From NCBI GenBank assembly GCA_029243845.1, contig JAQWRF010000028.1, positions 1-11,272 on the forward strand: DNA of 11,272 bases. Reading direction: 5' to 3'. The notes under the pieces are model-generated. The model saw only the letters and a list, made by a program, of their open reading frames with translations. It was not told the DNA's origin and searched no databases. The stretch's first letter is position 1, and every line of letters starts with the position of its first letter. Position numbers and translations under genes: made by a program. Source of the stretch: Planctomycetota bacterium (GTDB taxonomy: Bacteria > Planctomycetota > UBA1135). Shown in pieces: positions 5,600 to 11,272 of this stretch.

Positions 5600-7273
5600 T
5601 TAACGGGGCACCTTAACACCGTGCCTCGTCATGCAGTCCACTGCCTCGTCATATCCTGCGTCAACGTGACGCACAACACCCATTCCTGGGTCGTTAGTAA
5701 GTAATGCTTCAATACGCTTGTCGGTTTCTGGGGTGCCATCGCAACAAATGACCTGGCCAGAGTGTTGCGAGTAACCGATACCCACTCCACCGCCGTGGTG
5801 CATGCTCACCCAACTTGCTCCACTTGCAACAGCCAGCATACCATTAAGTAACGGCCAATCAGCGATGGCGTCTGAGCCATCTTTCATAGCTTCGGTTTCG
5901 CGGTTAGGACTTGCGACCGAACCACAATCTAAGTGGTCGCGGCCAAGCACGATTGGCGCTGATAGCTCACCATCGCGAACCATTCGATTAAATTCGAGTC
6001 CGGCAACGTGACGCTCGCCATAACCCAACCAACAAATACGACTAGGCAAACCTTGGAAGGCGACACGTTCGCGCGCCATCTTTAACCAACGATGCAAGTG
6101 TGCTTTCTCTGGGAACAAGCGCATCAGCGCAGCGTCGGTTTTATAAATATCTTCTGGATCTCCACTAAGCGCTGCCCAACGGAACGGCCCTTGCCCTTCG
6201 CAGAATAGTGGGCGAATATAAGCCGGCACGAAGCCGGGAAAGTCAAACGCATTTTCGACACCTGCTTCTTCGTTAGCGAAAGCTCGCAAGTTGTTGCCAT
6301 AGTCAAAAGTTTCGGCACCGCGTTTTTGCAGCTCTAACATTTGCTCAACATGGCGACCCATCGTTCGGAACGACTGCTTTTGATATTCGCCGGCATCATT
6401 GACACGCAATGCCTCAGCGTCGGCAAGTGACATGCCGTCTGGAACATAACCACCAAGGGGGTCATGCGCTGAAGTTTGGTCCGTCAAAATATCAGGAGTA
6501 ATCTCGCGATCGATTAATGCTTGCAACAACTCGGTGGCGTTACAGCAAACACCAATACTTACCGCCTCGCCGTTTGCCTTAGCTTCTAAAGCGCGGGCAA
6601 TCGCTGCATCCATACTCTCGGCGCATTCGTCAAGGTAACGGGTGCGCAATCTCATATCGATGCGCGCCTGCTCTACATCCGCAATCAAACACGCACCTTC
6701 GTTCATCGTAACTGCCAAAGGCTGCGCGCCACCCATGCCACCAAGCCCAGCGGTAACCGTCAAAGTGCCTTTCAAAGAATCGAGGCCGCGCTGCTTTGCA
6801 AGTGCCACTAAAGTCTCGTAAGTACCCTGCAGAATGCCTTGGGTTCCAATGTAGATCCATGAACCCGCCGTCATCTGACCGTACATCATTAATCCTTTAT
6901 CTTCAAGATCGCGGAAGGTCTCCCAGTTGGCCCACTTGCCGACTAGGTTTGAATTTGCGATCAACACCTTTGGAGCGTGCGCGTGCGTTCTAAAAACCGC
7001 AACGGGTTTACCGCTTTGCACCAACATCGTCTCGTCAATTTCTAACTCTTGCAAAGTCTTTACTATAGCTTCGGCTGCTGGCCAGTTGCGGGCAGCTTTG
7101 CCTGTCCCACCGTAAACCACTAAATCTTCCGGGCGCTCGGCAACTTCTGCATCGAGATTGTTCAAAAACATGCGCAGCGCGGCTTCAGCATGCCAATCCT
7201 TGCAGTAAAGCTTAGTTCCGGTCGGAGCTTTTTGCGCTCCAGGAGAAATTGTTAGGCGCTTATGGGGTATCAT
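5600..7273 (-). CDS. hutU: urocanate hydratase
   Basis: Converts urocanate to 4-imidazolone-5-propanoate, the second step of histidine breakdown, using tightly bound NAD+ as an electrophile. The 557-aa length is normal for HutU. Hallmarks are '[15 protein letters not shown]' near the N-terminus, the NAD-binding '[10 protein letters not shown]', '[20 protein letters not shown]', 'RICWLGYG' with C414 (matching the catalytic Cys near 410 in Pseudomonas), '[20 protein letters not shown]' and '[15 protein letters not shown]'. The frame is open to a TTG at 7297, but the ATG at 7273 gives the standard N-terminus ('[12 protein letters not shown]'). No hutH, hutI or hutG lies nearby, so the pathway genes are scattered or the enzyme acts alone. 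It converges on the selenoprotein gene with an 18-bp gap and diverges from the gene at 7321 over 47 bp. Confidence 0.97.
   Translation of the reverse strand: MIPHKRLTISPGAQKAPTGTKLYCKDWHAEAALRMFLNNLDAEVAERPEDLVVYGGTGKAARNWPAAEAIVKTLQELEIDETMLVQSGKPVAVFRTHAHAPKVLIANSNLVGKWANWETFRDLEDKGLMMYGQMTAGSWIYIGTQGILQGTYETLVALAKQRGLDSLKGTLTVTAGLGGMGGAQPLAVTMNEGACLIADVEQARIDMRLRTRYLDECAESMDAAIARALEAKANGEAVSIGVCCNATELLQALIDREITPDILTDQTSAHDPLGGYVPDGMSLADAEALRVNDAGEYQKQSFRTMGRHVEQMLELQKRGAETFDYGNNLRAFANEEAGVENAFDFPGFVPAYIRPLFCEGQGPFRWAALSGDPEDIYKTDAALMRLFPEKAHLHRWLKMARERVAFQGLPSRICWLGYGERHVAGLEFNRMVRDGELSAPIVLGRDHLDCGSVASPNRETEAMKDGSDAIADWPLLNGMLAVASGASWVSMHHGGGVGIGYSQHSGQVICCDGTPETDKRIEALLTNDPGMGVVRHVDAGYDEAVDCMTRHGVKVPR
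5603..5629. terminator. hairpin at convergent gene ends
   Basis: ACGGGGCAC (5603-5611) pairs with GTGCCTCGT (5621-5629) over 9 bp including one G-U, with a 9-nt loop. It lies 21 nt after the selenoprotein stop and spans the last codons of hutU. Neither strand has a U-tract afterwards. It is the strongest of three hairpins at the window's three convergent junctions; a termination or mRNA-end role is inferred from position. Confidence 0.35.
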
Positions 7274-7320
7274 GGTGTAATATTGTAAAACCACCAATAT
7301 GGTTTGGGGGTTGAATAGCC
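7274..7320. promoter_or_regulatory. divergent intergenic region with hutU -10 box
   Basis: On the minus strand TACAAT (7287-7282), one mismatch from TATAAT, lies 8 nt before the hutU ATG, so the hutU message is probably leaderless. On the plus side GGGGG (7306-7310) is 10 nt from the ATG at 7321 and is a doubtful ribosome binding site; TATGGT (7298-7303) is a possible -10. No operator-like repeat is obvious. Confidence 0.4.
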
Positions 7321-8889
7321 ATGCTCATTTCGCTGCTCCTCTCAGCCTTAGCCGCCCCCCAACAGGACGGCTTGATTCTTGTCGGTCCTAGCTCAAGCAC
7401 CGATACTTTCTTGCTAGACAACAGCGGTGTAAAATCTCACACTTGGACTACATCAACATATCAACCTGGCCAAGCTAGTTATCTGACTGAGTCCGGGCAT
7501 CTTATTCGCACGGTACGCGTTTCAGGATTAGCCGCTTCGACGATTGGCGGCTCTGGTGGCGGAGTCGAAATTTACAATTACGACGACGTGCTGATTAGCG
7601 ATTTCTTTTATGCGAGTGACGACCATCTACTGCATCACGATATTGCCGTAATGCCTAACGGCAATATCCTTATGATTGCATGGGAGAAAATTCTTGATAT
7701 TGACGTAATTGCCGCCGGACGCGACGCCGGGATAACCGGTCCATTCATGTGGTCTGAGTCTATTCTTGAAGTCGACATGACAACGGGCAGCATCGTTTGG
7801 CAATGGCACGCAATCGACCACATGGTGCAAGACCGAGATGCAAGCAAGCCGAACTATGGGGTCATTGCCGACAACCAAACTCGCCTCGATATTAATCAGC
7901 CAACTAACCGCCCGGGTAATAATGATTGGCTGCACTTCAACGCTATTGATTACAATGCCCACCTCGATCAAATTGCTATAAGCAGCCGCGTACTCAGCGA
8001 AATTTTTATCATCGATCACAACACTACAACCGCGCAAGCCGCAGGTGTTGACGGAGACTTTTTATATCGCTGGGGTAATCCAGAAAACTACGACCGCGGC
8101 ACCCCTGCCGATCGCATGCTTCAAAGTCAGCACGACATCCAGTGGGTCGCCGACGACTGCCCGGGCGCTGGCAACTTAATTGTTTTCAATAATGGTAGTC
8201 CCGGACCGTCAGCAGCATCAACAATTGATGAGTTCACGCCGCCGCTAGATCCGGCAACGGGTACCTACGCAATCGGTTTAACTGGGGCATATGGGCCAAC
8301 ATCTCTTGCATGGACCTATGACCCAACGCCGTCCTTTTTTGGCAGCCACACTTCAGGATGCCAGCGCCAGCCGAATGGTAACACCTTGATTTGCAACGGT
8401 CCGGCCGGAGAATTGTTCGAAGTCGACCCTGCCGGGAATACCGTCTTTAACTGGGCTTACTCCACCACCTCAAATCCTGGCATTTTCAAAGTTCGTCGCT
8501 ATCAAACCTCTTTGTTTCAAGATGAAGACATTTTTCATGCCAACACTGGGGGTACCGTTGATTTCGACCTCGCCGCTGGGAGCATGAATGCCGGTCGCCG
8601 CTATGTGATGGTTGGCACGATGTCGGGCACTTCTCCTGGAACAACTATCGGTGGGCTAAATATTCCGATTAATGCTGATGCCTTTACGAGCATCACTCGA
8701 TCTGCGGCTTACTCTAGTTTTTTTCTAGACTTCCAGGGTAATCTAGACTTGCTTGGAAATGCTACTGCGCGGATGGTCACCGGCCCAATCCCGTCATCAT
8801 TTGTGGGACGCACCATGCATTTTGCATACGTACTCCTTTCGCCGCTCGATTATTCGTCTAACGCAACGGGAGTAGAAATCGTATTCTAG
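7321..8889 (+). CDS. secreted arylsulfotransferase-like beta-propeller protein
   Basis: Predicted 522-aa protein. Residues 1 to about 12 are a short signal peptide ('[11 protein letters not shown]'). About 30-405 resemble the arylsulfotransferase (ASST) family, a six-bladed propeller that moves sulfate between phenolic donors and acceptors outside the cytoplasm. Family-like strings are '[14 protein letters not shown]' (H105/H106), '[12 protein letters not shown]', '[12 protein letters not shown]', '[13 protein letters not shown]', 'SQHDIQWV' (H271), 'GNLIVFNNG' and '[13 protein letters not shown]'. The last hundred residues or so form a separate domain with '[18 protein letters not shown]', a type I associate with secreted planctomycete proteins. 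I cannot identify the catalytic His with certainty, and many members of this family are uncharacterised, so sulfotransfer is family inference. It heads a run of four plus-strand genes, with the next one 6 bp away. Confidence 0.8.
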   Translation: MLISLLLSALAAPQQDGLILVGPSSSTDTFLLDNSGVKSHTWTTSTYQPGQASYLTESGHLIRTVRVSGLAASTIGGSGGGVEIYNYDDVLISDFFYASDDHLLHHDIAVMPNGNILMIAWEKILDIDVIAAGRDAGITGPFMWSESILEVDMTTGSIVWQWHAIDHMVQDRDASKPNYGVIADNQTRLDINQPTNRPGNNDWLHFNAIDYNAHLDQIAISSRVLSEIFIIDHNTTTAQAAGVDGDFLYRWGNPENYDRGTPADRMLQSQHDIQWVADDCPGAGNLIVFNNGSPGPSAASTIDEFTPPLDPATGTYAIGLTGAYGPTSLAWTYDPTPSFFGSHTSGCQRQPNGNTLICNGPAGELFEVDPAGNTVFNWAYSTTSNPGIFKVRRYQTSLFQDEDIFHANTGGTVDFDLAAGSMNAGRRYVMVGTMSGTSPGTTIGGLNIPINADAFTSITRSAAYSSFFLDFQGNLDLLGNATARMVTGPIPSSFVGRTMHFAYVLLSPLDYSSNATGVEIVF

Positions 8890-8895
8890 CCCACT

Positions 8896-9606
8896 GTGAT
8901 AAAGCTCACCTCACTTTCAATCATTTTGGCGCTCGGCTCTTGTACCTCTGCGCCAACCACCGAACTCAATACTTGGGGCAGCATGAAGACTGTGCTTGCT
9001 CAAGGCAAAACAGCAGCGCGAATCGCGCTGGCGGATGCGATCACGCCACATTCTGTTGGTATCGGCGCACTTGCGGGCCTTGAAGGCGAACTCACCATCC
9101 TAGATGGCGTAATTCACGCAGCGCGCGTAACTCCCAACTACGCCCTCACTTCTACAAAACTTACCGGTAGCCAAACCGACGACAGTGCAACGTTGTTGGC
9201 CATCTGCGAAGTGGCAGAATGGGAAACCGTCTTGCTTGGCGAAGTGTCTAGTTTGAGCGCACTCGAAACAATTGTCGCCGCTGAGCTCATTGATCGTGGC
9301 TTCGACATGACGCGGCCCGTACCGTTTAAGGTCGAGGCAACGTTCTCCGAAATTTCGATTCACGTGCTAAATAATTCATGCCCAATTGCAAACCCTGACG
9401 GCCCAGAACCTTGGCGTGGCAACTTCAATACTAAAAATGGCCACCTAGTCGGTCTTTATGCGGTAGGCTTCGGAGGCGAGCTCACTCACCATGGGTCAGA
9501 TTCGCACATCCACGCCATCGTTCTCGACGGCGATGTAGTTAATTCATCAGGCCATGCCGAATCATTTGCACTCGAGCCAGGTTCTATCCTCTACCTCCCT
9601 AAGTAA
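8896..9606 (+). CDS. acetolactate decarboxylase-like lipoprotein
   Basis: 236 aa starting at GTG. The N-terminus is a lipoprotein signal: hydrophobic run, then lipobox L13-G-S-C16, so the mature protein would be lipid-anchored at Cys16. The rest resembles alpha-acetolactate decarboxylase (BudA/AlsD), a zinc enzyme turning acetolactate into acetoin. 'IGALAGLEGELTILDGVIHA' (56-75; E63 and E65) matches the substrate-pocket strand, and H204-x-H206 followed by H220 ('GHAESF') matches the metal-binding HxH...H set. The spacing from the second to third His is 14 residues, 3 more than I recall for the Brevibacillus enzyme. Known decarboxylases of this family are usually cytoplasmic or secreted in fermenters; a lipoprotein next to a sulfotransferase-like protein suggests another substrate. 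It lies 6 bp after the gene at 7321, and its TAA directly precedes the next ATG. Confidence 0.75.
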   Translation: MIKLTSLSIILALGSCTSAPTTELNTWGSMKTVLAQGKTAARIALADAITPHSVGIGALAGLEGELTILDGVIHAARVTPNYALTSTKLTGSQTDDSATLLAICEVAEWETVLLGEVSSLSALETIVAAELIDRGFDMTRPVPFKVEATFSEISIHVLNNSCPIANPDGPEPWRGNFNTKNGHLVGLYAVGFGGELTHHGSDSHIHAIVLDGDVVNSSGHAESFALEPGSILYLPK

Positions 9607-9921
9607 ATGTCTGCAACCGTCTGGTTTAACCCAAACTGATCGAAGTGTCGAAGTCTCAAGCAGTTGCTTGCGGACGCCGGTCGTGACGCCGAATATCGCC
9701 ACTACATAGATCAACCACCCACCCTCGCCGAGCTTCAAGACCTGTTCTCAAAGCTCGACATCGCACACCCCTCACAGATGATGCGTAGCGATTTCACCGT
9801 GTCTGACACACCTGAATCTTGTTTATCTGCTATAGTCGATAACCCAAGTCTTTTACAGCGACCCATTTACATTGACTCAACAAAAGCTGTAATTGCTCGT
9901 CCTCCAGAATTAGCTCTCTAG
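9607..9921 (+). CDS. ArsC-family selenoprotein (USKC), TGA read as Sec
   Basis: Reading TGA 9637-9639 as selenocysteine gives a 104-aa protein of the ArsC/YfgD family (thioredoxin-fold arsenate reductases using glutathione/glutaredoxin). The start 'ATVWFNPN' then U11-S-K-C14-R matches the family's 'NPxCSKSR' active site with Sec in place of the catalytic Cys. The three Arg residues that bind the oxyanion in E. coli ArsC have counterparts at R60 ('MMRSD'), R85 ('QRPIYI') and R98 ('ARPPE'). C14 replaces the usual Ser, creating a UxxC pair. The loop after R60 is about 9 residues shorter than in YfgD and lacks the 'YKELGL' part. Without recoding, the start codon would lead to only 10 residues, and the remainder lacks the first strand and active site. 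The ATG directly follows the upstream stop (TAAATG), so translation is likely coupled. No arsR or efflux gene is nearby; the substrate may not be arsenate. A nonsense mutation is the alternative. Confidence 0.84.
9637..9639 (+). other. UGA selenocysteine codon (residue 11)
   Basis: In-frame TGA in the context N-P-N-[UGA]-S-K-C-R, exactly at the catalytic Cys of ArsC-family proteins (Cys12 in E. coli ArsC). The frame then stays open to the TAG at 9919-9921. Confidence 0.83.
9653..9675 (+). promoter_or_regulatory. candidate bacterial SECIS hairpin
   Basis: CAAGC (9657-9661) pairs with GCTTG (9666-9670) around the loop AGTT (9662-9665). After a small internal loop (T9656 opposite C9671-G9672) GTC (9653-9655) pairs with GAC (9673-9675). 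The loop begins 22 nt after the TGA and contains GU, matching the position and loop rule of bacterial SECIS elements and close to the 24-nt distance in the gene at 4637. The stem is shorter than that one, so confidence is lower. Confidence 0.55.
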
Positions 9922-9959
9922 TTCATGGAACAATCTTTCCCTTTTACCGTCCATTATTA

Positions 9960-11272
9960 ATGAACATCTCCCTCTTACTTAGCTCCATCCTCCTCGCCTC
10001 ACCGCAAAGTGCTCTCGATAGCACTGACGTGGCGCAATTCGTTGAACAAGCCGGCGTCCGTGAATTTACAGGCCGCTTAATTGTTCGTCCTCTACAGAAT
10101 GAAACTACGCGCGATCAAGCATCGCAGTTACTTTCGTCTTACGGCTTGATCGAATACGTCAAGGCTACCGACGAATACGTTATTATTCTGCCTGAAGGTC
10201 AAAACGAAAATAGCCTGTCACGGTCTCTTATGAGCACCGGCTTAATGCAATACGCCGAACCTGATTACATGCTCTACCCGGTGAACACGACACCAAACGA
10301 TCCTAATTTTAATTCGCAGTGGCATCATTCAAAAATGCGCTCAGCCGAAGCGTGGGATTTCGGAACTGGCGATGGCACCTTCATCGCTTGTACTGTTGAT
10401 ACTGGCGTTGATTTAAATCACCCCGACCTTCAAGCTAACTTAGTTTCAGGGTACAACTCTGCTGATAGGGTAGAACAATCAAGCGGTGGCCAAGTCGGAG
10501 ACGTTAACGGCCACGGCACCATGACTTTAGGTTGTGTAGGCGCAATTGGTAACAATGGCGTTGGAGTGGTAGGCATGGCTTGGGATATCAAGCTTATGCC
10601 TGTTCGATGCTCGAATTCATCAGGTGGCGGTGCTTACCTTTCGGACCTAACCGACGGCGCACGTTGGGCTGTTGATAATGGCGCACGCGCTGTTTCGGTA
10701 AGCTATTCTGGCGGCGAAAGCGGCAGTGTAGAATCGACCGGATCATACGTTCGCAGTCAAAATGGTTTGATGAGCTGGGCATCCGGCAACGGTGGCAATC
10801 GAGTTAACGGCTCCGATCACGCAAACGTGATCATGGTTGGCGCGACCAATTCCTCGGACAGTCGCACAAGCTGGTCAACATACGGTGACTGGGTTGATGT
10901 TGTGGCTCCTGGAGACAGCATACGCACAACTACAAACGGTGGCGGCAACGGTGCTGCAAGTGGCACATCCTTCTCAACGCCTATCGTGAATGGTGTGATT
11001 GCAATGATGATGATTGCCAGCCCTAGCTCAACGCCAAACGAAATCGAACAAATGTTGTTTGATAACTGCGTTGACATAGGTTCAGCAGGCGAGGACATCT
11101 ACACCGGCCACGGACGCCCGGACTTCTTCGGCTGCATGGAAGCGGCTGACGCTGCTGGCGGCGGTGGCAGTGGTGGCAACAACACTATTACACTAACCAC
11201 TACGAGCAATAATCCTGCAGCGGGTTCAAGCTTCTGGTTAAGTGGATATGATGCTCCAGCATCTGCGCCTTA
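9960..11272 (+). CDS. secreted subtilisin-like serine protease (S8), 5' part
   Basis: The window ends inside this gene; 437 residues are visible. Residues 1 to about 17 are a signal peptide ('ISLLLSSILLASPQSA'). About 36-105 form an inhibitor-I9-like propeptide ending in 'YAEPDYMLYPVNTTPNDP'. The S8 catalytic domain follows, with D147 ('VDTGVD'), H185 ('NGHGT'), oxyanion N277 ('ASGNGG') and S337 ('GTSFSTP', usually GTSMATP). From about 403 comes a Gly/Ser/Asn linker ('GGGGSGGNN') and the start of another domain, as in large secreted subtilases with C-terminal modules. All catalytic residues are intact, so it should be active after propeptide removal. It starts 38 bp after the ArsC-like gene and may share its transcript. 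No Shine-Dalgarno sequence precedes the ATG, and I see no clear promoter in the gap. Confidence 0.93.
   Translation, partial: MNISLLLSSILLASPQSALDSTDVAQFVEQAGVREFTGRLIVRPLQNETTRDQASQLLSSYGLIEYVKATDEYVIILPEGQNENSLSRSLMSTGLMQYAEPDYMLYPVNTTPNDPNFNSQWHHSKMRSAEAWDFGTGDGTFIACTVDTGVDLNHPDLQANLVSGYNSADRVEQSSGGQVGDVNGHGTMTLGCVGAIGNNGVGVVGMAWDIKLMPVRCSNSSGGGAYLSDLTDGARWAVDNGARAVSVSYSGGESGSVESTGSYVRSQNGLMSWASGNGGNRVNGSDHANVIMVGATNSSDSRTSWSTYGDWVDVVAPGDSIRTTTNGGGNGAASGTSFSTPIVNGVIAMMMIASPSSTPNEIEQMLFDNCVDIGSAGEDIYTGHGRPDFFGCMEAADAAGGGGSGGNNTITLTTTSNNPAAGSSFWLSGYDAPASAP

Noticed and set aside
9664..9921. Independent 85-aa protein starting at TTG 9664
   Set aside because: It lacks the first strand and active site of the ArsC fold, which lie directly upstream in the same frame beyond TGA 9637.
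4637..9921. Alternative genetic code with TGA as Trp or Gly
   Set aside because: TGA occurs in frame only at two catalytic Cys positions, Trp is encoded by TGG throughout, and TGA appears to end the gene at 3514, so recoding to Sec fits better.

Overview
The window looks like part of a compact marine bacterial chromosome, most likely from a planctomycete-like lineage. This rests on family resemblance, not on a marker gene. The sulfotransferase-like protein carries a C-terminal secretion or anchor-type domain with the string '[10 protein letters not shown]', and the subtilase has a style I associate with marine Planctomycetota. Genes are packed with gaps of 0 to about 50 bp, no gene-free stretch exceeds 60 bp, and almost no start codon has a Shine-Dalgarno sequence. 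Several starts instead sit 6-11 nt after a TAnnnT box, suggesting leaderless or very short-leader mRNAs.

Layout: (1) 1-396, the 3' end of a TerB/J-domain (DjlA-like) co-chaperone. (2) 403-771, minus strand, a small secreted protein. (3) 798-3497, a tight three-gene operon encoding the whole phosphorylated serine pathway: phosphoserine phosphatase, class V phosphoserine aminotransferase and short-form 3-phosphoglycerate dehydrogenase. (4) 3514-4605, minus strand, a saccharopine-dehydrogenase-like NAD(P) oxidoreductase. (5) 4637-5581, an exported thioredoxin-like protein. (6) 5600-7273, minus strand, urocanate hydratase. (7) 7321-11272, a co-directional run: arylsulfotransferase-like beta-propeller protein, acetolactate-decarboxylase-like lipoprotein, ArsC-family protein and a subtilisin-like protease cut by the window end.

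The main discovery is that two genes look broken by an in-frame TGA, and in both the TGA falls exactly where the family has its catalytic cysteine. In the thioredoxin-like gene (TGA 4853-4855) the read-through protein has U73-P-P-C76. A perfect 9-bp hairpin with loop GGTCT lies 15 nt downstream, as expected of a bacterial SECIS. In the ArsC-family gene (TGA 9637-9639) the protein has N-P-N-U11-S-K-C14, followed by a weaker hairpin with loop AGTT. Both are therefore annotated as single-gene selenoproteins with UxxC redox motifs. Conventional gene calling would split or truncate them.

The serine operon could supply the serine that is charged on tRNA-Sec, but that link is only metabolic. No selA, selB, selC or selD is visible here. 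I found no tRNA, rRNA, CRISPR array, insertion sequence or other mobile element.
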